Positions 1 to 7,662 of a stretch of DNA of 64,000 nt are shown piece by piece. The notes beneath the pieces were generated by a model that was not told the origin of the DNA, ran no database searches, and saw only the letters and a list, made by a program, of their open reading frames with translations. The stretch spans positions 3,034 through 67,033 of the forward strand of contig CBFHUI010000004.1 in the NCBI GenBank assembly GCA_965658725.1, read 5' to 3'. A program made the position numbers and the translations under genes. How positions within the stretch are numbered: the stretch's first letter is position 1; each line of letters begins with the position of its first letter. The stretch comes from UBA7985 sp965658725. Its GTDB lineage: Bacteria; Pseudomonadota; Alphaproteobacteria; UBA7985.

Positions 1-235
1 CAGCGACGGCGATGCTGGCTTCTTCGTAGCGGGCGGCTTTGCCGAGATCACCAACGAGCGTTGTGTGATCCTCGCGGAGAGTGCAACGGCGCTGAGCGAG
101 CTGACGACAGAAGCCGCACAAGCGGCGCTGACCGAAGCGAAAGCAGCACTGGAAACGGCGACCTCCGATGGCGAAAAGAACGCCGCCGAGCGCAAATACG
201 CCGTGGCCCATGCCATGGTCGAAGCGGCGTCCTAA
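1..235 (+). CDS. atpC: ATP synthase F1 subunit epsilon, C-terminal part
   Basis: The reading frame is open from the left edge (first full codon at base 2) to a TAA at 233-235. It encodes the end of the epsilon subunit of F1Fo ATP synthase, the central-stalk protein that couples rotor and catalytic head. The motif FVAGGFAEITNERC followed by LAESA is the conserved end of the beta-sandwich domain. The remaining ~55 residues are Ala/Glu/Lys-rich and fit the two-helix C-terminal domain. The beginning of the gene lies outside the window. A terminator follows 28 bases downstream, so this is probably the last gene of the atp operon. Confidence 0.9.
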   Translation, partial: SDGDAGFFVAGGFAEITNERCVILAESATALSELTTEAAQAALTEAKAALETATSDGEKNAAERKYAVAHAMVEAAS

Positions 236-262
236 GACCCCGCTATTCGCACCAAGTCTTCC

Positions 263-305
263 AAAAAGGGTGGCCCAGCCAAACGCTGCGCCACCCTTTT
301 TCTTT
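263..305 (+). terminator. Rho-independent terminator after atpC
   Basis: A perfect inverted repeat, AAAAAGGGTGGC (263-274) and GCCACCCTTTTT (290-301), has a 15-base loop and runs into a T-rich tract. This is a classic intrinsic terminator placed just after the atpC stop. Confidence 0.85.
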
Positions 306-369
306 GGTACATCAGCTGCACTGAGCTAAGCCCTGCGAAATTGTCTTTAATTCTTTAAGGTTTAGCTTC

Positions 370-1416
370 ATGCGTTTGCTTCACGTTCTGCCCTGCCTTC
401 TGATTTCCCTGACGACTGGCGTAGGCGCACAGGCTCAGGCTGACGCTTTAGCGGGTTGGCTGGAGGACATATCATCACCGGGACGCGCGGCATCCGTCTA
501 CTTTTGGGAAGACGGCCAAGGCGAAGCGGCAGCTCATGGCCCCTACGGTACCCGAAAACGCAAAGTTACACCAGCCGACCCTTTCTTGCTGGCATCCGTG
601 AGCAAGGCTTATACGGCTGTGGCGGTTGTAAAGCTGGCCGAACAGGCTCGGATAGACCTCGACGCGCCAATTGGCACGTATTTGCCCGAGGAACTAATCG
701 ATCATTTGCCGGGACTGGATCGCATTACCGTGCGTCAGGCTCTGGGCATGCGAACGGGGCTGGCAGAGTACTACACCGAGGAAAACCCTGAAGCAGCATC
801 GGGCAAAACGCCCGAGACACTGCTGGAATATGTCTACGATGAACCGCTGAATTTTTCGCCGGGGACGGCTTACGAATACTCGAACACCAACTATTTGCTC
901 GCCGAGATCCTGCTGCGTGAAGTTACTGGCCTGCGCTTTGGCCCTGCCTTGGACTGGCTTGTTTTTCGCCCGGCAGGTCTGAACAACTCAGCCGTTCTGG
1001 GCTACGGGATCGGCCCGGATAACATGGTGATGGGGTATCAGCGGGGTGATCTGGAAACTGTGGCAGACATTCGCAGGCTCTATTCCGGCTATGGCTTTGG
1101 TGATGGTGGAGTGGTCGCGACGGCCGAAGACGTGGGCCGTTTCTACCGCGCCCTATTGATCGACCGCAGCCTTTTGGGCGACTGGGGCCTGCGCCAAATC
1201 ACGAGCGACCCAGAAGGCGATGGGTATGGTCTCGGGATTGACGTTGCGGAAGAGGGCGAAATGGGCCTTGTCTATGGGCATGCAGGCTCGGACACTGGGT
1301 ATCTGACCGACGTCCGACTGACCCTCGACCCTCCGGCCGTCGCGGTCATTCTCACCGCTGAAGCTGAAAGCGATACCGAGCTGACTTACACGCTTCTTAG
1401 TGAAGGTCTGGACTAA
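370..1416 (+). CDS. Secreted serine hydrolase of the beta-lactamase / penicillin-binding family
   Basis: This 348-residue protein starts with a plausible signal peptide (hydrophobic residues 3-18, cleavage near AQA at ~21-23). The three active-site motifs of the class C beta-lactamase / DD-peptidase fold are present: SVSK (S76, K79), YSN (170-172) and HAG (304-306, in the position of KTG). The family includes esterases, D-aminopeptidases and DD-carboxypeptidases, so the substrate cannot be read from sequence. HAG instead of KTG is more usual in esterase-like members than in true beta-lactamases. It acts in the periplasm or outside. It stands alone between the atp terminator and a MAPEG gene. 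Confidence 0.85.
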   Translation: MRLLHVLPCLLISLTTGVGAQAQADALAGWLEDISSPGRAASVYFWEDGQGEAAAHGPYGTRKRKVTPADPFLLASVSKAYTAVAVVKLAEQARIDLDAPIGTYLPEELIDHLPGLDRITVRQALGMRTGLAEYYTEENPEAASGKTPETLLEYVYDEPLNFSPGTAYEYSNTNYLLAEILLREVTGLRFGPALDWLVFRPAGLNNSAVLGYGIGPDNMVMGYQRGDLETVADIRRLYSGYGFGDGGVVATAEDVGRFYRALLIDRSLLGDWGLRQITSDPEGDGYGLGIDVAEEGEMGLVYGHAGSDTGYLTDVRLTLDPPAVAVILTAEAESDTELTYTLLSEGLD

Positions 1417-1516
1417 AACCAGTCATCAAAGAAAGTTCCCGTCCTGCCCTTGAAACACCAGCCAAATCAGAGAGGTTAGGGGCAGGATTGACCGCCGTTT
1501 TGAAAGGCCTGCACCC

Positions 1517-1927
1517 ATGATCACAATCATTATCCTCGCCACCCTGATGACGCTGGCCATGAGCATGGTTCCCGGAGCATACAAGATCACCTCGTCCGGC
1601 ATCGACGGCAAGCTGCGCACCGATGCAAACGTACAGGAATTGAAGGGCTGGGGCCGGTTGGGGCAGCGGGCGTTTGAGAACCATATGGAGACCTACGTCA
1701 CCTTCATGGGGCTCGCGGTTCTGGTGGTGTATCTGGGTGACCGTGTGGGGGTGAATGACATCCTGCGGCTGGCGGTGCTGGGCGGGTGGATTTACCTGCT
1801 TTTCCGGGTTGCGCACTTCATCTGTTTCACGCTTTCTGTGCCCTACCTGCGCACGGCAAGCTGGTTTGGATCTGTCTTTGGGATCGTGCTGATCGGCTGG
1901 GCCGTGCTGCAACTCGCTGCGATTTGA
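1517..1927 (+). CDS. MAPEG family membrane protein
   Basis: This 136-residue integral membrane protein has about four hydrophobic segments (near residues 2-20, 55-75, 80-105, 115-135). The segment GWGRLGQRAFENHMET is the hallmark of the bacterial MAPEG family, relatives of eukaryotic microsomal glutathione transferases and leukotriene C4 synthase. The bacterial function is mostly unknown, and glutathione-dependent detoxification is only an inference. It ends 13 bases before the downstream DMT transporter gene, so the two are likely co-transcribed. Confidence 0.85.
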   Translation: MITIIILATLMTLAMSMVPGAYKITSSGIDGKLRTDANVQELKGWGRLGQRAFENHMETYVTFMGLAVLVVYLGDRVGVNDILRLAVLGGWIYLLFRVAHFICFTLSVPYLRTASWFGSVFGIVLIGWAVLQLAAI

Positions 1928-1940
1928 GGACTTTCACTCT

Positions 1941-2801
1941 ATGCCAACGCTGCTCGGGTTTGGTGCCATCCTGCTGTGGGCGGCGCTGGCGCTCCTGACG
2001 TCCCTGACAACCCGATTGCCCTTGTTCGAGTGGCTCGCGCTGACCTTCGGTCTCGCGACGCTGTTCAGCTTGCCCATGCTGTTGCGTGCCGGGGCCGTTG
2101 CATCGCTGCGGGCTGTGCCGGTAGGCGGCTGGGCGCTGGGGATCATGGGGCTGTTTGGCTATCACGCGCTGTACATGCTCGCGCTCAAGAACGCACCGAC
2201 GGCGCAGGCCGGGCTGATCGCTTACCTGTGGCCGCTGCTGATCGTGCTGTTTTCCATGGCGGGGCAGCCCGCCGGGCGCTGGGTTCTGCCGATCCTGGGC
2301 GGCGGGTTGGGGCTGGTTGGGGCTGCGCTGCTGGTCGTGGATCCGAGCGAAGGCGGGTTCCAGCCGACCTACGCACTGGGCTACGGCTTTGCGCTTGCCT
2401 GTGCGCTCATGTGGTCGAGCTACTCCGTCCTGAACCGGCGGTTAAGCGCCGTGCCGACGGTGGCGGTGGTCGTTTATTGCGCGGTGGCGGCGCTGGGCGG
2501 GCTTGGGCTGTCGCTGGCCTTAGAGGACTGGGTGCGACCGACCGCGCTTGAGTGGGCCGGGCTGGTCGGACTGGCGCTGGGGCCCATGGGGTTGGCGTTC
2601 TTCGTCTGGGACTATGGCACCAAGCACGGGAACGTCACGCTGCTCGGTGCGCTGAGCTATTTCGCGCCGCTGCTCTCGACGTTGTTGCTGGTCGCAGCGG
2701 GGCAGGCGCAGGCGTCGTGGGTGTTGGCGCTGGCGACGGTGCTGATTGTCGGCGGGGCGGGTTTGGCCGCGCTGGGGCTGCGGCGCAAGGAAGCCGCCTA
2801 G
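1941..2801 (+). CDS. EamA/DMT-superfamily exporter (YddG-like)
   Basis: This 286-residue protein consists almost entirely of hydrophobic segments, consistent with the ten-helix, two-repeat fold of the drug/metabolite transporter superfamily. The C-terminal stretch with KHGNVTLLGALSYFAPLLS closely resembles the matching part of the aromatic amino acid exporter YddG. Export of aromatic amino acids or similar metabolites is therefore a reasonable but unproven guess. The stop codon overlaps the stop of the convergent sodium channel gene within one CTAG. Confidence 0.8.
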   Translation: MPTLLGFGAILLWAALALLTSLTTRLPLFEWLALTFGLATLFSLPMLLRAGAVASLRAVPVGGWALGIMGLFGYHALYMLALKNAPTAQAGLIAYLWPLLIVLFSMAGQPAGRWVLPILGGGLGLVGAALLVVDPSEGGFQPTYALGYGFALACALMWSSYSVLNRRLSAVPTVAVVVYCAVAALGGLGLSLALEDWVRPTALEWAGLVGLALGPMGLAFFVWDYGTKHGNVTLLGALSYFAPLLSTLLLVAAGQAQASWVLALATVLIVGGAGLAALGLRRKEAA

Positions 2802-3751
2802 TCCTCTGCCTTCTCGGCGGCTTCAGCGGCGCGCATTTCAGCCAGTTCGGCGCGGATAGCGTGGAGTTCCTGCAGGATGGCGCGCTGCGCAGGGTCGGCA
2901 ACCTCGTCAGCGGTCATGGTGCTTTCTGCTTCGTCCTTGGCCGAGTCCATGGCGTTCACCAGAATACCAATGAACAGGTTGAGCGCCGCAAACGCTGAGA
3001 TCACCACGAACAGCGTGAAGTAAACCCACGAGCTGGGGTGCACTTCCATGATTGGACGCACGATCCCGTGGGACCAGCTTTCCAGCGTCATGATCTGGAA
3101 CAGCGTGTAGAACGCGCGGCCTAGGTCGCCGAAGTAGTCGTACCCGTCCGCACCATAGCCGCCATAGAGCGTACCGCTGTAGAGCTGCACCCCGATCACG
3201 GCGAAGACATAGTGGATCAAGATCAGCAGCAGCGCCGCCGACCCCATCCCGGGCAGGGCGCGGAACAGGCCGGAGACCACCAGTCGCATCGCCGGGATTG
3301 CTGCGACCAGTCGGAGCACCCGCAGCACGCGCAGCGCCCGCAGCACCTTGAGCGAGTCCGTTGCCGGGACAAAGGCGACCGCGACCACAGCCAGATCGAA
3401 CCAGTTCCACGGATCGCGGAAGAACCGCAAACGGTAGGCCGCCGCCTTGAGCGCGATTTCGCAGACGAAGAAGGCCAGCGCGATGGTGTCGAGGATCAGC
3501 AGGATCTGCCCAACCGAACCTTCGCCCGCTTCCCTTACGTTCTTCGACGTCAGCAGGCCGAGGATGATGGCGTTGGCGATGATGACCCCGATCACCAGCG
3601 TGCGGAACCAGCGCGCCTCGACAAAGCGGGTCAGGCGGTTTTCCGGCCCAGCAGGCCGCTCGGGCTTGGGCTTGGCAGCCTTGGAGGTCGAGACGTGGGG
3701 GGCGTTGTTGGCGCGCGCGGCGGCGTGTGCGCCTGTGACGGGAGATTTCAT
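2798..3751 (-). CDS. Bacterial voltage-gated sodium channel (NavBac family)
   Basis: This 317-residue ion channel has one six-helix domain and assembles as a tetramer in known homologues. The S4 voltage sensor (~135-152) carries arginines every third residue (LRALRVLRVLRLV). The pore loop contains TLESWS at 222-227, identical to the NavAb selectivity filter and the signature of prokaryotic Na+ channels. S6 (~245-268) ends in NLFIGILVNAMD. A short charged helix near the C terminus (~288-312) could be the tetramerising coiled coil. The first 40 residues are a Lys/Pro/Ala-rich cytoplasmic tail. In known bacteria these channels serve motility, chemotaxis and pH homeostasis. It lies 24 bases after a DUF2306 gene. 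Confidence 0.92.
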   Translation of the reverse strand: MKSPVTGAHAAARANNAPHVSTSKAAKPKPERPAGPENRLTRFVEARWFRTLVIGVIIANAIILGLLTSKNVREAGEGSVGQILLILDTIALAFFVCEIALKAAAYRLRFFRDPWNWFDLAVVAVAFVPATDSLKVLRALRVLRVLRLVAAIPAMRLVVSGLFRALPGMGSAALLLILIHYVFAVIGVQLYSGTLYGGYGADGYDYFGDLGRAFYTLFQIMTLESWSHGIVRPIMEVHPSSWVYFTLFVVISAFAALNLFIGILVNAMDSAKDEAESTMTADEVADPAQRAILQELHAIRAELAEMRAAEAAEKAED

Positions 3752-3775
3752 CGATGAGTCAAGCGTTGCAGTCTG

Positions 3776-4177
3776 TCAGGAAGGTCCAAAAACGACCTCG
3801 TGCATAACCCGTCCGGGCAAAAGCGTGAACCAAATGTTGAGGCCGAGTGCACCAAACCAGAGCAAAATCATTGTTAAACGGTGATCTTTGACCCGATGCG
3901 CCCGCGCCGCTCGCCATCCCATGATCAAACCAAAGCCTGCAAACAGGGTTAGGAGATGAATGGGGCTGAACGGTCCCCAGGTTCTGATCTGGTTGATGAA
4001 CAGGGACGAGAGCACGGCCACCAGCATGGCGCTCATCCACGTGTAACCCAGCGCGCGATGGATCAGCGTACCTTTCGGTCTGGCAAAAATGAGCACCCCG
4101 AGTGCCAGCGACGCGAGAGCGGTGCTGGCGTGGAGAGCAATCAGCCATCCCGCGCTGAGCAGGGGCTCGAGGGACAC
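3776..4177 (-). CDS. DUF2306-type membrane protein
   Basis: This 133-residue protein has four predicted membrane helices. Conserved DUF2306 features are a histidine in the first helix (LIALHAST), the motif RPKGTLIHRALGYTW after helix 1, a central SPIHLL, and a HRLTM segment before the last helix. The spaced histidines suggest a cofactor or metal site, but no function is established. It follows the TerB-like gene by one base and precedes the sodium channel, so the three probably form one leftward transcription unit. Confidence 0.75.
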   Translation of the reverse strand: MSLEPLLSAGWLIALHASTALASLALGVLIFARPKGTLIHRALGYTWMSAMLVAVLSSLFINQIRTWGPFSPIHLLTLFAGFGLIMGWRAARAHRVKDHRLTMILLWFGALGLNIWFTLLPGRVMHEVVFGPS

Positions 4178-4178
4178 T

Positions 4179-4583
4179 CTAGGCGGTGGCGTAGCGGGCG
4201 CGTGCGCCGCGTTCGATACCAGCAGCGATCAGCCGGTCGATGTTCAGGCGGTGGCGCACCAGCTCCAGCACCTGCATTTCTTCGTCCGTCAGCACCCCGT
4301 CCGCTGCAGCCATCTCGCAGGCCAGTGCGTAGCCGGTTTCGCAGAGCTGCGCGGATAGTGCCCCCTGCATATCGCCAAACAGCAATTCTAAACCGTCTTC
4401 GGCTTCCAGCGCTGTTGCGATCCGGCGTGCGGTCTCGGGCAGGGTTTCGATGTCAAAGCTATTGAACACCGGCCAGCTTCGCACCACGTCCGCCATCTTC
4501 TTCAGCTCCTGATCCGCGATGTCGTTATCTGCGGCCGAGACCAGAACCATAATGGCAATGAGTGAGTCGTGATGCGTCGCCAT
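4179..4583 (-). CDS. TerB-like (tellurite resistance protein B fold) protein
   Basis: This 134-residue, probably all-helical, soluble acidic protein has the TerB-fold pattern. There are two equivalent acidic helix-turn motifs, SAADNDIADQEL near residue 16 and AAADGVLTDEEM near residue 92, each with the Asp/Glu arrangement that binds divalent metal in TerB. No other ter genes are nearby, so a tellurite function is not implied. A stand-alone metal-sensing or scaffold role is as likely. The start has GGAAG upstream. Confidence 0.75.
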   Translation of the reverse strand: MATHHDSLIAIMVLVSAADNDIADQELKKMADVVRSWPVFNSFDIETLPETARRIATALEAEDGLELLFGDMQGALSAQLCETGYALACEMAAADGVLTDEEMQVLELVRHRLNIDRLIAAGIERGARARYATA

Positions 4584-4681
4584 GCTGCTTGCTTCCCTGT
4601 GTTAGACGTGACGCCCAAAGTGCGTCTTTCTTCTCATGTATATGTGGATAGCCCTGCGGTTGGGTCAATGACAGGCGCGGG

Positions 4682-4702
4682 AAAAACCTCGACTAGTCGA
4701 GG
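4682..4702 (-). terminator. Terminator overlapping the helicase stop codon
   Basis: A 16-base perfect palindrome, CCTCGACTAGTCGAGG (4687-4702), is centred on the TAG stop of the DinG-like gene. On the minus strand it is followed directly by TTTTT. The stem must fold with a CTAG loop. This is a compact intrinsic terminator that includes the last codons of the gene. Confidence 0.6.
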
Positions 4703-7527
4703 AAGGACCGGATCCTCTGGCAGGCTTCATCAAGGCCAAGGCGATGGATCGGCACCCCGGTGGGAAAGGCGCTTTCCAGGCGGCTGGGCATCATGGGGTC
4801 GAGCAGGACGAACACGCCCTTGTCCGTTTGCCGCCGGATCAGCCGGCCGAAGGCCTGCCGCAGCTTGGCCCGCGCAAGCATGTCATCCAGCCCGCGCCCA
4901 CCAAAAGCGTCGCGACGCGCACGGTGCAGGATATCGGGCCGGGGCCACGGTACGCGCTCAAAGGCAAGCAGGCGCAGGCTGTTCCCCGGCACATCCACGC
5001 CGTCCCGCACGGCATCCGTCCCGAGCAAACAGGCGTTGGTGTCATCGCGGAAGATGTCCACCAGCGTCCCCGTGTCCATGGCGTCCACGTGTTGCGCGAA
5101 CAGCGGCAGTCCGTTTTCTTCCAGCGGCGTTCGAATGCGATCGTAGACCGCGCGCAGGCGTCGGATGGCGGTAAACAGCCCGATGCCGCCCCCACCCGAG
5201 GCCATGAAAAGGCTTTCGAATGCAGCCGCGAGGGCGCCGGGCTGGTTCTTGGGCACATCGCCAACGATCAGTACTTCGGCCTGATTGGCGTAGTCATAGG
5301 GGCTTTCCACGCGCGCGCGAAAAGCGCCACCGCGCAAGTGTTGCGCCCCGGTTCGCTCTTCTGCCACGCGCCACGCATTTTCGGTGTCAGCGACCGGGTC
5401 CGTGAGGGTGGCAGAAGTGACGACAAAGCCCTGCACCTGGCTGGCCATGGTTTGGCTAAAGGGCTTCATCGGGTCGATGAAGTGGCGGTAGTAGCCCAGA
5501 TCGCGGTCCTTGCCGTCCACACGCTCTACAGAGAACCAATCCACGAAATCAGGCGGTGGATCGCTTTCTAGGTCGCGCAGCATGGCGGACCACGCGGTCA
5601 GCGGGTCCACGGCGCGGCGTTCGAGCGAACGCACCATGGCTTCGGCGCGGCGCCGGGCGTCGGCTTGGGACTTCCACTGGACCGGCTGGTCCTCGTCGCT
5701 GCCTTCGTTCTCTGTGCTGGCCTCAGCATCTTCATTGTCTTTACCCGTAGGCTGTTCGAGAACGTCAATCAGGCAGGCGCGCAAGTCCTGCACGGGCTTG
5801 AGCAAGCGCCCCAGCGCCTCTTCAAACTCGCGCGCGGCGGCCAGCAAGCCAGTAACCGGCGGTCGCGGGGTGCATTCGATCGAGAACGGGTCGCCGGGCT
5901 TGTCGGCGCGGGCATAGACCTGCTCCCCAACAAAGCTCAGGAAGTACTCGCCCGCCCCGTCCGGCGTGCCGTCGCGCAAGCGCTGGTACCAGCCCGGGCC
6001 GGGTAGGGTGTAGGCCCCCTGTTCAACTTCCTTGAGCAGATCCGGCAGACGCGGGTCGAGGGTGACGACCTCTTCCATCCGAACCCGCAGGCCACGTCCT
6101 CGCCCGCGCTTGTCGCTTTCCGGGCCGAGCAGCCAGCGGCGCAGCTCAGCGGTTTCCAGCCCGGAGAGACCGGCGCTGAAAAAGCTGTCGGAGGCGTCGA
6201 AGAGGTGATGGCCTTCGTCGAAAACCACGTGCTCGGACAGATCGCTTTCCGGGCCCTGTCCAGCTTGATTGAGCACGAGCGCATGGTTGGCGATTACCAG
6301 TCGGGCATGGCGGGCGTTACGGATGTTCTTCTCGATCCCGCATTTGCTGTAGTGCGGGCAACCGGAATAGAGGCACTCGCCGCGCTGGTCGGTCAGGTCG
6401 GTGGTGACTTTGGTGCCGAACAGGTCGATCAACCACGCTGGAAAGTCGCCCCCAACCATATCGCCGCTGCGGCTGCGCTCAGCCCAACGCGCGGTAATGA
6501 CCAGCCCGATGCGATCCCGATCGGTGAGGCCGCCGGCTTGTCCCGCTTCTTGCAGATTCAGCAGGCAGAGATAGTTCTCCCGCCCTTTGCGAACCACCAC
6601 GTTCCGGTTTTTCGTGCCCGGCTCTTCGAACAGGCGGTCCATTTCCTGATCGATTTGACGCTGTAGGGCGCGGGTGTAGGTCGAGACCCAGACAGAGCCT
6701 TTGTTCTTACCTGCCCACACGGTCGCAGGCGCGAGATAGCCCAGCGTTTTCCCCACGCCTGTTCCGGCCTCGGCGAGCACCATGTGCGGGGAAGCGCGTT
6801 CTTCGCGGGGATGAAAGGCCTGACTGACAGCAGAGGCATAGTCGGCCTGCGAGGGACGTTCTTCGACATCGCCTCGGCCCAGCCCGAGCAGCGTGGAAAG
6901 TTGCTTGCGCGCTTCAGCCTCGGTGACGGGGTCCGTGCCGGGGCGGCCTTGGGCGGCCTCGTCTTCCCACGTGTCCATCCGTTCCCACACTCGCAGGGCG
7001 CGGGATTGGTCCGCGCCGGGATCGAGCGCGGCGTCTCCGGCCGTGGCGGCGAGGCCGCGTACGATGGGTTGCGCCCAGGGCCAGTGCGCCCGCGCAGCGA
7101 TCCACACGCCTGAAAGCATCACACGATCCGTTGCACCAAAGCCGCTGAGCTCGGCGAGAAGCGCGCGGGCGATGGCGCGGAGGTTGGCGGCAAGATCGTC
7201 GGGACCGGCGGCGTCTTCGGGTTCTTCCAGCCCCACCACGCGGGACAGTGACTTGGCCGTTGGCGTAACCGTGCGCGAGGGGCGTACAAAGGCGAAGAGT
7301 TCAAGCACATCCAGCGAGCGAAAGCGCGCCATTCCCCCGCGCCGTGCCAGCGCTGGCATGTGACAGACCAGTGGCGCGTCCTTGGTCAGCGCTTGAGACA
7401 GCGCTTGGGCAGAAAGTTGTTTTGCTGCCTGTCCGGGCGCACACCACCACAATCCACCGCCGTGCCACACCAGCACCGGCGCTGTATCAACGGACAGCCC
7501 CTCAGAACGATCGAACAAATCAAGCAT
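4693..7527 (-). CDS. ATP-dependent DNA helicase, DinG/XPD family
   Basis: This 944-residue superfamily 2 helicase has Walker A AGTGVGKT near residue 255, the DEAH-type box DEGH (VVFDEGHHLFD), cysteines spaced as in an iron-sulphur cluster site (C-LYSG-C-PHYSK-C), and the final motif QAFGRLIRR. These define the 5'-3' DinG/XPD group used in repair and in resolving R-loops or G-quadruplexes. The first ~220 residues precede the helicase core and include a segment weakly like a DnaQ exonuclease (RFRSLDVLELFAF) without its acidic catalytic set. The frame stays open upstream to 7992, but that part overlaps divergent lysK, so ATG 7527 is chosen. Confidence 0.88.
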   Translation of the reverse strand: MLDLFDRSEGLSVDTAPVLVWHGGGLWWCAPGQAAKQLSAQALSQALTKDAPLVCHMPALARRGGMARFRSLDVLELFAFVRPSRTVTPTAKSLSRVVGLEEPEDAAGPDDLAANLRAIARALLAELSGFGATDRVMLSGVWIAARAHWPWAQPIVRGLAATAGDAALDPGADQSRALRVWERMDTWEDEAAQGRPGTDPVTEAEARKQLSTLLGLGRGDVEERPSQADYASAVSQAFHPREERASPHMVLAEAGTGVGKTLGYLAPATVWAGKNKGSVWVSTYTRALQRQIDQEMDRLFEEPGTKNRNVVVRKGRENYLCLLNLQEAGQAGGLTDRDRIGLVITARWAERSRSGDMVGGDFPAWLIDLFGTKVTTDLTDQRGECLYSGCPHYSKCGIEKNIRNARHARLVIANHALVLNQAGQGPESDLSEHVVFDEGHHLFDASDSFFSAGLSGLETAELRRWLLGPESDKRGRGRGLRVRMEEVVTLDPRLPDLLKEVEQGAYTLPGPGWYQRLRDGTPDGAGEYFLSFVGEQVYARADKPGDPFSIECTPRPPVTGLLAAAREFEEALGRLLKPVQDLRACLIDVLEQPTGKDNEDAEASTENEGSDEDQPVQWKSQADARRRAEAMVRSLERRAVDPLTAWSAMLRDLESDPPPDFVDWFSVERVDGKDRDLGYYRHFIDPMKPFSQTMASQVQGFVVTSATLTDPVADTENAWRVAEERTGAQHLRGGAFRARVESPYDYANQAEVLIVGDVPKNQPGALAAAFESLFMASGGGGIGLFTAIRRLRAVYDRIRTPLEENGLPLFAQHVDAMDTGTLVDIFRDDTNACLLGTDAVRDGVDVPGNSLRLLAFERVPWPRPDILHRARRDAFGGRGLDDMLARAKLRQAFGRLIRRQTDKGVFVLLDPMMPSRLESAFPTGVPIHRLGLDEACQRIRSFLD

Positions 7528-7662
7528 GAGGGTGGTTTTATGCGCAGTTGAGGCGCTTGGACAGTCGTAGTTTGAGCCGCCATGCAGGTTTGTGGCGTTT
7601 TGTCCGAGGCATAAAGCCCGTAGTGTCTCTCCGACTTTCAAACCCTGAGGACAAGAGATCCC

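Noticed and set aside
4179..4583. Tellurite resistance operon
   Set aside because: The TerB-like protein stands without terC, terD, terZ or other ter genes.
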